Source of the DNA: Sellimonas sp963559135
GTDB taxonomy: Bacteria; Bacillota; Clostridia; Lachnospirales; Lachnospiraceae
NCBI GenBank assembly: GCA_963559135.1
Contig: CAUWJP010000011.1
Span: forward strand, 12,529 to 76,528
Direction: 5' to 3'
DNA: 64,000 nucleotides
How positions within the stretch are numbered: position 1 is the first letter of the stretch; each line of letters begins with the position of its first letter. Under the pieces are notes generated by a model. The model was not told the origin of the DNA, ran no database searches, and was given only the letters and a program-made list of their open reading frames with translations. The position numbers and the translations under genes were made by a program. This document shows, one piece after another, positions 14,590 to 23,023 of this stretch.

Positions 14590-17118
14590 TTATTTAATTA
14601 TTTCTTTATACTGTCTGTGATGTTCTAATGCTTCGGTCATTTCTGTCATGCGGCTGGTGTCTCCGATGAGGATGACACCGCAAAGACGGTTGTTGCGGAA
14701 GTAGTATTTCTGGTACTGTTTTTTCCCTTCGTCTTTGTATTCTACCGTTTTGTAGATGAGGTCCGGATTCTGTCCGTTGTCGCCTGCTGCGAAGAGGGCA
14801 GTGTTCATGCCGTGGAAGCTTAAGGCTGCTGGTACGGTGCTGTAGGTGACGTCGTCCCCGGCTGCCTGTGCTCCGGCTGTCTTTCCTTCTTCTACTGCCT
14901 GCGGCCAGATAGCGTAATTGATGCCTTCGTACTGTGCACAGTCTCCGCATGCGTAGATATCCGGAATATTGGTTTCCATCTTCTCATTGACAATGACTGC
15001 ACGTTCTGTCTCGATACCTGCTTCTTTTGCAAGTTCGGTGTTTGCTCTTACGCCGCAGGATATAATAACGAGTTCAGCCGGAATCACGGTGCCGTCAGCA
15101 AGCCGGACTCCTTCTACCTTTTCGCCGCTTTCGATGGCTTCTATCTGTACGCCGGTATGGATCTTGATTCCCTGTCCTTCGCTGATCTTTTTAAGCATTT
15201 CTCCCGCTGTTTTGTCAAGCTGGCGTCCCATCAGTACCGGTGCCAGTTCCAGCACAGTTACTTCGCACTTGGATTTTTTGAGTTCCCATGCTGCTTCCAG
15301 TCCGAGAACGCCCCCGCCGATGACAACTGCATGTTTTGTCTCTTTTAATTTCTCTGCTACTTTCTTTGTATCGGAAAGTCTTCGGATTGCAATAACCCCG
15401 TCTTTGTCTACTCCTTTGATCGGCGGAATGAAACATTCGGATCCCAGTGCGTAAATCAGTTTTGTATAATGATATTTGCTTCCGTCATCCAGATGTACTT
15501 CTTTTGCTTCTGGATCAATTTTGACTACTTCATGTCCAAGAATCTGGTAAATACGATTTTCTTCGTACCAGGATGTATCTTCCACCGCGATCTGTTCTTC
15601 ATCCAGACCTGCCATGATGGATTTGGTCAGCATCGGACGATTGTACGTCCGGTACGGTTCGTTGGAAATCATCGTAATTGTTCCGGTACGGTCTCTTTTC
15701 CGGATCGCTTCTGCCGCGTAATGACCTGCTGCTCCGTTTCCGAGAATCACATAGAAATTCTTTGTATCATTAGAGAATTCGTTCTCTTCTACCTCCACTT
15801 CCACAAAGTTTTCCGGGCCTACACCGCAAACCGGGCAGATATCAATAGAGGAGTCAAAAATAGCGCCGCAGACAAGACATTTTACCAACGTTCGTGCTCC
15901 CTTTTTCTTCTTCGGATTTTCTTTTTCCTGAAGAAGGCATCCAAAGTTAAATCCGTACTCAAAGGCTTCCTGAAGCTGATTTTCGTCTGGTTTAAACCGT
16001 ACGCGGAATCCTTCTGTCACCTTCATATTCAGCTGTTTCAGTCTTTCGATCAAATGTGGCACAGCCTCACCGCTCCATCCATAGCTTCCGAACGCGCTGG
16101 CAAGTTTTCCACCATGTGTTCCCGCAAAGATGGAAGTCGTAAGATCCCAGATTGGTTTCAGGGCTTCTCCAACGATTGTCGGTGACCCGAATAGAATACC
16201 GTCCGCAAATCCAAGTTCTTCAAGCACTTTTGCCTGATCAGCCTCTACCATATCATAAGCCCTCACATCGATATCTCCACTTGCGCGGATTCCTTCTGCA
16301 ATCTTCTCTGCCAGAGATTTGGTATATCCGTAGGCGCTGACATATGGCATAATCACCGTTTTCTTTGGATTCGGATTAAATACTGTGCTCCATTCTTCAT
16401 AAGTATTCAGAATAAAGTCAATCTTATCATCAATGACCGGTCCGTGTCCGGTGCAGATCATGGAAATATCCAGCTCGCGCACTCTTTCCAGTGCCTTTAA
16501 CATAAACGGCTTGAACGGCCCGATGATATTATCATAATAATATTTCGTGGCTCTCATATAGCCTTCCCAGTCTGTCACCTTACTCAGCAGAACATCATCT
16601 AATCCGTAATGGGATCCGAAGGAATCGCAGGTAACGAGTATCTGCTCTTCTTCAATATAAGTATACATCGTATCCGGCCAATGCAGATTTGGTACAAAAA
16701 GGAAGCGGAGAGTACGATCCCCAATCTTCATTGTCATGTTGTCGCTTATCCGAATTCCGGTAAAGTCTCTGTTTACAATTTCTTTCAGAAATCCGAGGGC
16801 ACATCCTGTAGCAATGATTTTCATGCCCGGGTTCAGATCTAAAAGCCGCTCTACACTGCCCGCATGATCAGGCTCGGTGTGCTCTACAACAAGATAGTCA
16901 ATGCTCTCCACATCAATAATTTCTTTGAGTTTTTCCAGATAATCATCAAAAAATTTCTCTTTTGCAGTTTCGAAAAGGACAGTCTTATCCCCTGTTTTCA
17001 GAACGTAAGAATTGTATGTCGTTCCAAATTCTGTATACATGATAATGTCGAATACACGCAGATTGGCATCTACAATCCCTGTCCAATAAAAATTCTCCCT
17101 TAGTTTCAGTGTTTTCAT
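14590..17118 (-). CDS. Class F flavodiiron protein (NADH:oxygen reductase, single chain)
   Basis: An 842-residue four-part enzyme. A metallo-beta-lactamase-like domain (1-~250) carries the diiron ligands HTEPDH near 79-84, a histidine in NLHWPD, Asp in CDSFGSHYG and His in CTGHGP. A flavodoxin domain (~255-395) binds FMN. A rubredoxin domain (~410-445) has CLVCG and CPVCG for one iron. A C-terminal NADH:rubredoxin reductase (~460-842) has GNGAAGHYAA and GGGVLGLEAA for FAD and NADH. One chain can thus move electrons from NADH to the diiron site and reduce O2 to water (possibly NO). This build is known from clostridia and Trichomonas. It protects the anaerobic metabolism, including the glycyl radical enzyme in this window. 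SD GGAGG supports the start. Confidence 0.93.
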   Translation of the reverse strand: MKTLKLRENFYWTGIVDANLRVFDIIMYTEFGTTYNSYVLKTGDKTVLFETAKEKFFDDYLEKLKEIIDVESIDYLVVEHTEPDHAGSVERLLDLNPGMKIIATGCALGFLKEIVNRDFTGIRISDNMTMKIGDRTLRFLFVPNLHWPDTMYTYIEEEQILVTCDSFGSHYGLDDVLLSKVTDWEGYMRATKYYYDNIIGPFKPFMLKALERVRELDISMICTGHGPVIDDKIDFILNTYEEWSTVFNPNPKKTVIMPYVSAYGYTKSLAEKIAEGIRASGDIDVRAYDMVEADQAKVLEELGFADGILFGSPTIVGEALKPIWDLTTSIFAGTHGGKLASAFGSYGWSGEAVPHLIERLKQLNMKVTEGFRVRFKPDENQLQEAFEYGFNFGCLLQEKENPKKKKGARTLVKCLVCGAIFDSSIDICPVCGVGPENFVEVEVEENEFSNDTKNFYVILGNGAAGHYAAEAIRKRDRTGTITMISNEPYRTYNRPMLTKSIMAGLDEEQIAVEDTSWYEENRIYQILGHEVVKIDPEAKEVHLDDGSKYHYTKLIYALGSECFIPPIKGVDKDGVIAIRRLSDTKKVAEKLKETKHAVVIGGGVLGLEAAWELKKSKCEVTVLELAPVLMGRQLDKTAGEMLKKISEGQGIKIHTGVQIEAIESGEKVEGVRLADGTVIPAELVIISCGVRANTELAKEAGIETERAVIVNEKMETNIPDIYACGDCAQYEGINYAIWPQAVEEGKTAGAQAAGDDVTYSTVPAALSFHGMNTALFAAGDNGQNPDLIYKTVEYKDEGKKQYQKYYFRNNRLCGVILIGDTSRMTEMTEALEHHRQYKEIIK

Positions 17119-17250
17119 TCTCTAACCTCCGGTTATGTCTGATAAAAATAACAATTACTGTTTTTAGTATAATTCATATCAGTAAAAAAATCCAGCTTTT
17201 TTTCACAATCTGCAGTTCCTATTTTCTATCTTATCCTCTGTCAAATGTTC

Positions 17251-17288
17251 AAAAAGAAGCCGTCGGGAATTTCATTTCCCGCCGGCTT
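17251..17288 (-). terminator. Terminator of the SDR gene, usable from both sides
   Basis: Stem AGCCGGCGGGAA / TTCCCGACGGCT (17258-17287) with TCTTTTT on the minus-strand side and CTTTTATTT on the other. Confidence 0.75.
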
Positions 17289-17326
17289 TTATTTGAAATG
17301 GCTTCCTTCTTTCAGGGACAATGTCT

Positions 17327-18073
17327 CTATGCTCTGCTCATGCCATCTACGCTCAGAATCACACCTGTGATATAGGACGCTTCATCTGAGGCCAGAAATA
17401 CAAATGCGTTGGCAATATCTTCCGGCTGTCCTAGGCGGCGGAGCGGAATGTGAGCGATCAGCGGATCAATCATTTCTTTCGGTACAGCTTTCATCATATC
17501 CGTCTCTGTGATTCCCGGTGCCACTGCATTGACACGGATTCCTTTCGGGCCAAGCTCCCTTGCCAGTGAGATCGTCATTCCGTTTACTGCAAATTTTGAA
17601 GTCGGATATGCCACACCCGTCGCCTGTCCAGAAATACTTACCATCGATGAAGTGGATAAAATGACACCTTCGCCCTGCTCCACCATATAATCCACAACTG
17701 CCCTGGATGCATTAAACACACCCTTCACGTTCAGATTCATGACCTTATCGAATAATTCTTCCGTATATTCTGTAAATGGTACGCTGTCCGAAATGCCTGC
17801 ATTATTGACAAGGATATCGATTCGTCCGTATGTATCATATATTCCTTTTACAGCTTCCCGTACAGATTCCAGACTGGAAAGATCCGGACAGATTCCCTCT
17901 ACAGACGCTCCTGGAATGCTTTCCTTCAGCTGAGTAACTGCTTTATCCGCCGTCTCCTGTCTACTGGCAGCCACAATCACTTTTGCCCCTTCTTCCAGAA
18001 ACCGTTTTGCTGTAACAAATCCGATTCCGCGGCTCCCTCCGGTAATCAATGCAACTTTATCTTTCAGTTTCAT
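17327..18073 (-). CDS. Short-chain dehydrogenase/reductase, FabG-like
   Basis: A 248-residue classical SDR: cofactor loop TGGSRGIG at residues 11-18, NNAG near 89-92, catalytic serine in STSSMVS, and Tyr-x3-Lys in YPTSK. The AASRQE segment after strand 2 suits NADPH. It resembles beta-ketoacyl-ACP reductase but is outside any fatty-acid cluster, so the physiological substrate is unknown (keto-acyl, sugar or steroid). SD AGGAGG is present. It stands alone, with its own terminator; divergent from the acetyltransferase gene at 18202. Confidence 0.85.
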   Translation of the reverse strand: MKLKDKVALITGGSRGIGFVTAKRFLEEGAKVIVAASRQETADKAVTQLKESIPGASVEGICPDLSSLESVREAVKGIYDTYGRIDILVNNAGISDSVPFTEYTEELFDKVMNLNVKGVFNASRAVVDYMVEQGEGVILSTSSMVSISGQATGVAYPTSKFAVNGMTISLARELGPKGIRVNAVAPGITETDMMKAVPKEMIDPLIAHIPLRRLGQPEDIANAFVFLASDEASYITGVILSVDGMSRA

Positions 18074-18201
18074 ATCATACGCCTCCTTTTTGTTCGTCCT
18101 CTTTATTTATCATTATCATAACACATTTTTCAGATTTTACGGTGATAAACTCACAATAGTATGATAAAATTGAATTATCAAACACATAGGGGAAGACTAT
18201 T

Positions 18202-18723
18202 ATGATTTATTATGATGATGGGTGCATACGGATCCGGACGCTGGATTCAGATGATGCACAGGTTCTTACAGAGGAAGAACAGCTTCAGGGCTACCACGTA
18301 ACCCGTGAAAAATATGATATGCGACTTCGAGATCAGGCAGAAGGAAAGGCCGTAGCATTGGCTGCCGAATACCAGGGACAAACAGCCGGTTATATCAATA
18401 TCTATCCAGATTCTGACCAGGGTGCCTTTGCAGGAAAAGGACTTCCTGAGCTGGTTGATTTTGGTGTCCTGAAAAAGTACCGGAATCATGGTATCGGCTC
18501 CCTTCTGATTGATACCGCAGAACAGATTGCTTCCGGATTTGCCGATACAGTCTATCTTGGCGTTGGACTTCACAATGGGTATGGAAGTGCCCAGAGAATG
18601 TACATCAAACGGGGATATATTCCGGACGGAAGCGGTGTCTGGTATGGCGATCATATCTGTGAACCTTATACCGACTGTTGCAACGACGATGAGCTCATAT
18701 TATATCTGTCGAAAAAGCTATAA
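18202..18723 (+). CDS. GNAT family N-acetyltransferase
   Basis: A 173-residue GNAT protein. The acetyl-CoA loop is visible as the segment KKYRNHGIGSLLIDTAE at about residues 91-107, followed by YLGVGLHNGYGSAQRMYIKRGY, typical of the last strand-helix pair. Substrate unknown; the family acetylates amines on small molecules or protein N-termini. A TATAAT-poor promoter region precedes it; GGGGAAGA lies 7 bases before the ATG. It is followed at once by a very strong hairpin terminator. Confidence 0.8.
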   Translation: MIYYDDGCIRIRTLDSDDAQVLTEEEQLQGYHVTREKYDMRLRDQAEGKAVALAAEYQGQTAGYINIYPDSDQGAFAGKGLPELVDFGVLKKYRNHGIGSLLIDTAEQIASGFADTVYLGVGLHNGYGSAQRMYIKRGYIPDGSGVWYGDHICEPYTDCCNDDELILYLSKKL

Positions 18724-18776
18724 CCACAAGACTGCCCGGCAGAAGTATCCTTCTTTCTGCCGGGCAGTCTTGTGGT
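18723..18776. terminator. Long perfect hairpin between acetyltransferase and TrmH-type genes
   Basis: ACCACAAGACTGCCCGGCAGAA pairs with its complement over 22 bases around a 10-base loop, starting in the stop codon of the acetyltransferase. The U-tract is poor, so it may act as a transcript-end stabiliser as well as a terminator between convergent units. Confidence 0.65.
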
Positions 18777-18851
18777 CTCTATATCATTTACTGCACCGCT
18801 TTCCCGAAACGGGGCCGGGCGTTAATTTCGAAAAAATTTACACTGTTTGTT

Positions 18852-19637
18852 CTATTTTCTTCTCTGCCTGCAGACCTCATACATTAGAATTCCTGCCGCC
18901 ATGGCCGCATTTAAAGACTCTACCTGCCCATACATCGGAATCTTAATTTTGTGCTCCGCCTCAGAGCAGATCTCCACCGGCAGGCCGTTTCCCTCATTTC
19001 CAATAAGAAATGCCGTCGGTTTTGTATAATCTTCTTCATCATAAAAACGACTGTCATCCAGATGTGCCGCATACGTGTGAATTCCATGATGTTTCAGACA
19101 CCTGACAGTCTCTTTCATATCGTCTACGCAGACCGCTCTCATCCGGTAAATCGATCCCATCGTGGACCGGATCACTTTTGGCTGATAGAGATCCGCACAG
19201 TCCGCTCCAAGGATCACTCCCGTCACTCCGGCGCCCTCCGCCGTCCGAAGAATCGTCCCCAGATTTCCCGGATCCTGCAAATGATCCAGTACCATCAGAA
19301 AAGGAGCCCTTCCGTCTTCTTCCTGAAGAATCTCTCCCATCGTCCAGGATTTCCTCTGAATCACCCCAAGAATTCCCTGCGGTGTTTTTGTGTCCGACAT
19401 GTGGGCAAACACTGGATCACTTACCAGCTCCGCTTTCTTTGTGAGATGTTCCGGCAGATCTGGATGCTTCTGCAGAAATGTCTCTGAGACATACAGCTCT
19501 TTGATCCGTTCTTCCGGCGCTTCCTTCATCATTCGGATTCCCTCTACAATAAAGACTTCTTCCTCATTTCTTGCTTTTGCCTTTTTCTGTAGCTTCAGTA
19601 TCCGCTTTATTTTCTGATTTGCTGAACTTGTAATCAT
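18852..19637 (-). CDS. TrmH/SpoU family RNA 2'-O-methyltransferase
   Basis: A 261-residue SPOUT methyltransferase. An N-terminal RNA-binding substrate domain (1-~95, starting with KIKRILKLQKKAKARNE) precedes the trefoil-knot domain. The three SPOUT motifs are seen: LDHLQDPGNLGTILRTAE near 115, LIGNEGNGLP near 207 and IPMYGQVESLNAAMAAGI near 230. It would transfer methyl from SAM to a ribose in rRNA or tRNA; the exact position is unknown. Its start overlaps the stop of the GH3 gene by 4 bases (ATGA), so the two are translationally coupled. Confidence 0.88.
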   Translation of the reverse strand: MITSSANQKIKRILKLQKKAKARNEEEVFIVEGIRMMKEAPEERIKELYVSETFLQKHPDLPEHLTKKAELVSDPVFAHMSDTKTPQGILGVIQRKSWTMGEILQEEDGRAPFLMVLDHLQDPGNLGTILRTAEGAGVTGVILGADCADLYQPKVIRSTMGSIYRMRAVCVDDMKETVRCLKHHGIHTYAAHLDDSRFYDEEDYTKPTAFLIGNEGNGLPVEICSEAEHKIKIPMYGQVESLNAAMAAGILMYEVCRQRRK

Positions 19638-20899
19638 GACGCGTTCTCTCCTGATTCTCCCATTTTCACTTCCAGAATCCGTCTCACAGATTCATCGATC
19701 CGGTCTTCTGATATCGTGCCGGAATTTACTGCGCTCAAAATCCCCTGATATGCATCCTCAAAATTCTGCGGCATCAGAATCATGTCAACTCCTGCCTGAA
19801 CAGCCTGCACTGCTGCCTCAGCGGATGTATAATCATTGGTAATCGCTCCCATATTCATGGCATCCGTAATCACAATCCCGTCAAATCCCAGATCATTACG
19901 CAACATCTCTGTCACAACTTCCTCGGACAGAGAAGCCAGCGTATCATCCTCCAGAATATTCGGAAGAGAAATATGTCCAACCATCACAAACTCCGTATCT
20001 GCATCAATCGCAGCCTGAAATGGAAGGAATTCGCAGGATTCCAATTCTTCCTTCGTGCTGTTTAAATATACAGCTTCCTCATGAGAATCCCCGCTCGTTC
20101 CTCCGTGTCCCGGAAAATGCTTGGCCACTGTATAAATTCCCTGACTGTGGAATCCCTTCACCGCCTCAGATACCATTTCCGATACCGTCTCCGGATCCGA
20201 TCCAAATGCCCGGTACTGCGCAATCGTATTTTCCTGGTTTGTCCATACATCAGCCATCGGAGCAAAATCCATATTAAATCCAAGTTCTTTCAGATACGTT
20301 CCAATCGTCTCTCCCGCATCATACGCTTTCTGGCTGTCCCCGGATGCCCCAATTTCAGACATATTTCCTACATTCTCAATGCCAAGAGATGCATTCCCTG
20401 CGATCCGCGCTACTGTTCCCCCTTCTTCATCCACGGAAAGGAACGGCTCTATTCCAACCGTTTCTTTGGAAAACCCTGTAATTGCATCATTCCATGTCTT
20501 GATCTGCTCCTGCGAAATCAGATTATTGTCCATCATGATCAGACCACCGACCGGCCGCTCCTTATAAGCTGTTTCTGTCACCTCTCCTGGATTCCACGTT
20601 CCCTGAACACCTGTCAGCGCATCCGGGGTGATAATAAACATCTGCGCTATCTTCTCCTGCAGCGTCAGCGCTTCCAGCTTCTGATCGATCTCACTTTCTT
20701 GTGTCTTTGTCTCTTCTTCTGTCACACTCGAATCTTCTTTTGTCTGCTGCGGTGTCTCCTCCTGATCCACCTCATCACGCCCTGCATTACTAAAATAGAT
20801 CACTGCAGCAAACGCACCGGCCGACAAAAGCATACATCCGATTCCAAGGACCAGCCTCCCCGTTCTTCTCCTTCTGCGTTTCCTTTTCTTTCCGCTCAT
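19634..20899 (-). CDS. Membrane-anchored GH3 beta-N-acetylhexosaminidase (NagZ-like)
   Basis: A 421-residue protein with a very basic N-terminus (KKRKRRRRR), one membrane helix at about 16-34, an acidic and threonine-rich linker to ~75, then a GH3 catalytic domain. The NagZ signature KHFPGHGGTSGDSH, which carries the His/Asp acid-base pair, is near residues 255-270, and the nucleophile motif GIVITDAMNMGA near 340. It would sit outside the membrane and release GlcNAc from muropeptides or glycans. It lacks the C-terminal domain of longer GH3 enzymes, as NagZ does. It is coupled to the TrmH-type gene by a 4-base overlap. Confidence 0.88.
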   Translation of the reverse strand: MSGKKRKRRRRRTGRLVLGIGCMLLSAGAFAAVIYFSNAGRDEVDQEETPQQTKEDSSVTEEETKTQESEIDQKLEALTLQEKIAQMFIITPDALTGVQGTWNPGEVTETAYKERPVGGLIMMDNNLISQEQIKTWNDAITGFSKETVGIEPFLSVDEEGGTVARIAGNASLGIENVGNMSEIGASGDSQKAYDAGETIGTYLKELGFNMDFAPMADVWTNQENTIAQYRAFGSDPETVSEMVSEAVKGFHSQGIYTVAKHFPGHGGTSGDSHEEAVYLNSTKEELESCEFLPFQAAIDADTEFVMVGHISLPNILEDDTLASLSEEVVTEMLRNDLGFDGIVITDAMNMGAITNDYTSAEAAVQAVQAGVDMILMPQNFEDAYQGILSAVNSGTISEDRIDESVRRILEVKMGESGENAS

Positions 20900-21027
20900 A
20901 TAATCCCCTTACTATATTAATTATTTAACCTGAAATTTATAGAAATTTTATTATCAGCTTTAAGAGTATTATAATCGAAACACCCTGTCAACCCCCGTTT
21001 TCCGCGATTTCCCGGAAGTCTGCACAA

Positions 21028-21070
21028 TTTTGGGGACGTGTTCTGGTTCATCGGAACACGTCCCCAAAAA
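21028..21070. repeat. REP-like palindrome, copy 3 (also a likely terminator)
   Basis: GGGGACGTGTTC(T/C)G with the matching CGGAACACGTCCCC arm, flanked by TTTT and AAAAA. It lies 13 bases beyond the stop of the response regulator gene, between that gene and the GH3 gene, with the same orientation and flank pattern as the copy at 14541. Confidence 0.8.
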
Positions 21071-21082
21071 TATTGGTGTTCA

Positions 21083-21772
21083 TTATACTTTAAATCGGTA
21101 TCCGACTCCCCAGATTGTTTCAATATACTGTGGTTTGGATGTGTCGTACTCGATCTTTTCACGGATTTTTTTGATATGTACTGTAACGGTTGCGATGTCT
21201 CCGATCGATTCCATATCCCAGATTTCGCTGAAAAGTTCATCCTTCGTGTATACGTGGTTTGGATGGCTTGCCAGGAATGCCAAAAGATCGAACTCTTTTG
21301 TCGTAAATGCTTTTTCTTCTCCGTTGACCCACACGCGTCTTGCTGTGGTGTCAATCTTCAGTCCGCGGATTTCGATGATTTTATTTTCTTCCGCATGGCT
21401 ACCAATCAGGCGTTCGTATCTTGCAAGGTGCGCCTTGACTCTAGCTACCAGTTCGCTTGGGCTGAATGGTTTTGTCATATAGTCATCTGCTCCAAGGCCG
21501 AGTCCGCGGATTTTGTCGATATCATCTTTCTTTGCAGATACCATTATAATCGGTACGTCTTTTTCATCACGTACTTTTCTGCAGATTTCAAATCCATCTA
21601 CACCCGGAAGCATGAGATCCAGAATCAGAAGATCAAAATCTTCTTCCAGTGCCTTTTTCAGCCCTGCGTTTCCGTCATTTTCCACCTCAACATCAAATCC
21701 GCTGAGTTCCAGATAGTCTTTCTCCAGATCTGCGATCGCTTCTTCATCTTCTATAATAAAAATTTTACTCAT
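21083..21772 (-). CDS. OmpR/PhoB family response regulator
   Basis: A 229-residue regulator. The receiver domain has EDEE (acidic pocket), the phospho-accepting Asp in LILDLMLPG near 50-55, and Lys in MTKPFSP near 100. A C-terminal winged helix (about 130-228) ends with the family motif YIETIWGVGYRFKV. The start at 21772 is chosen for the AGGAGG 8 bases upstream; an upstream in-frame start at 21805 would add 11 residues inside the kinase gene. Start and kinase stop are arranged so that the kinase gene overlaps this one by 8 bases. Wait-free coupling of this type suggests equal expression of the pair. Targets are unknown. Confidence 0.92.
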   Translation of the reverse strand: MSKIFIIEDEEAIADLEKDYLELSGFDVEVENDGNAGLKKALEEDFDLLILDLMLPGVDGFEICRKVRDEKDVPIIMVSAKKDDIDKIRGLGLGADDYMTKPFSPSELVARVKAHLARYERLIGSHAEENKIIEIRGLKIDTTARRVWVNGEEKAFTTKEFDLLAFLASHPNHVYTKDELFSEIWDMESIGDIATVTVHIKKIREKIEYDTSKPQYIETIWGVGYRFKV

Positions 21773-22922
21773 AAATTGGTACCTCCTGATATTTTCGGAT
21801 GACAAAGTACATAACTGTTCCTGTACCCGGTCTGCTTGTAGCCCAGATTTTTCCGCCGTGTTCTTCGATAATTTTCTTTACAATGGAAAGCCCGATTCCG
21901 CTTCCGCCTTTGGATGAGTTTCTGGAAGCATCCGTCCGGTAAAACCGGTCAAAAATATACGGCAGATCCTTTGCATCGATTCCTTTTCCGTTATCTTCCA
22001 GCTCCACCTGAATAAAGTCACCTACATCTTTGACCCGTAGATTAATCCGCGGCTGCTGTTTGTCCATATATTTCAGCGAATTGCTGATGATATTATTGAC
22101 AACGCGCATCAGCTGCTCGGCATCCGCGATAATCTTGACATCGTCTTCAACATAATTAAAATAACCGAATTCCACTCCCTGATTTGTAAGATCGGACGAC
22201 AGATTCTCCACACAGTCATTAAAATAATCATTGACCCGGACAGGAGCAAAATTGTACGGAATCCGGTTCGTGTCAATCTTTGTGTAAAATGTCAGCTCGT
22301 TGATCAGTGTATTCATCTCATTTGCCTTGTTGTAGATCGTCTTGATATAACGATCCATCTTCTCCGGCGTATCCGCCACCCCATCCATGATCCCTTCGAC
22401 ATATCCTTTGATTGCCGTAATCGGCGTCTTCAGGTCATGAGAGATATTACTGATCAACTCTTTATTGTCCTTATCATTTTTCAGCTTTTCTTCTGCGTTC
22501 TCCTTCAGCCTTTTACGCATTTCCTCAATATCTTTGCACAACTGGCCTATCTCATCGTTTTTTTTGGGATGAAGCTCAAAATCCAGTTCTCCTTCCGTAA
22601 TACTCTTTACCGCGATCTCCATCTTTTCAATCGGCCGCAGAAGACTTCCGTAAATCCAGAGAATCATCAGCATCGCTGTCAGGGCCAGAATCAAGATCAC
22701 ACCGATAATCGTAGTGCTGATAAATTCGTGGACTTCCGGAATCTGATTCAGCGTTCCAAGCGACTGCTTAAGGTCTCTGTACTCTTCACCGGAAATTCCA
22801 TAGGTTCGTTCGATGGCCTTAATGTGGTAATTCGCCACGCCCCATACAGCAAAACCGGTCAAAACCGCCGGCAGAATCGTAATAATTGCGAATGAAATAA
22901 TCAATTTTGTCTTTAATTTCAA
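21765..22922 (-). CDS. Sensor histidine kinase
   Basis: A 385-residue membrane kinase with two membrane helices (about 7-28 and 70-93) enclosing a small extracellular loop of ~40 residues, a HAMP domain (~94-146), a dimerisation domain with the phospho-accepting histidine in ISHDLKTPITAIKG (~158-172), and an ATPase domain with NIISNSLKY, DNGKGI and GGSGIGLSIV. It is the first gene of the pair with the regulator above. The loop is too small for a large ligand domain, so it may sense the envelope or work with a partner. The order kinase-then-regulator is less usual than the reverse. Confidence 0.92.
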   Translation of the reverse strand: MKLKTKLIISFAIITILPAVLTGFAVWGVANYHIKAIERTYGISGEEYRDLKQSLGTLNQIPEVHEFISTTIIGVILILALTAMLMILWIYGSLLRPIEKMEIAVKSITEGELDFELHPKKNDEIGQLCKDIEEMRKRLKENAEEKLKNDKDNKELISNISHDLKTPITAIKGYVEGIMDGVADTPEKMDRYIKTIYNKANEMNTLINELTFYTKIDTNRIPYNFAPVRVNDYFNDCVENLSSDLTNQGVEFGYFNYVEDDVKIIADAEQLMRVVNNIISNSLKYMDKQQPRINLRVKDVGDFIQVELEDNGKGIDAKDLPYIFDRFYRTDASRNSSKGGSGIGLSIVKKIIEEHGGKIWATSRPGTGTVMYFVIRKYQEVPIYE

Positions 22923-22975
22923 AACAGTTCTTCCTCTCTGCTTAATCTGCTCTGATCACAGGTACAGTATATCAC

Positions 22976-23006
22976 GAAAAGGGGCGCCTTCACTATAAGC
23001 GCCCCT
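22976..23006 (-). terminator. Terminator of metK
   Basis: AGGGGCGC and GCGCCCCT arms (22980-23006) around a short loop, followed on the minus strand by TTTT; 18 bases after the metK stop. Confidence 0.75.
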
Positions 23007-23023
23007 AAATTTTTCTAAAGTTT

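Noticed and set aside
14428..14628. 66-codon frame across the REP-like repeats after corA
   Set aside because: It is formed by the palindromes and ends in the flavodiiron gene on the other strand; no SD.
20081..20920. 279-codon plus-strand frame opposite the GH3 gene
   Set aside because: No SD or motifs, and it covers the GH3 gene whose NagZ signature is intact.
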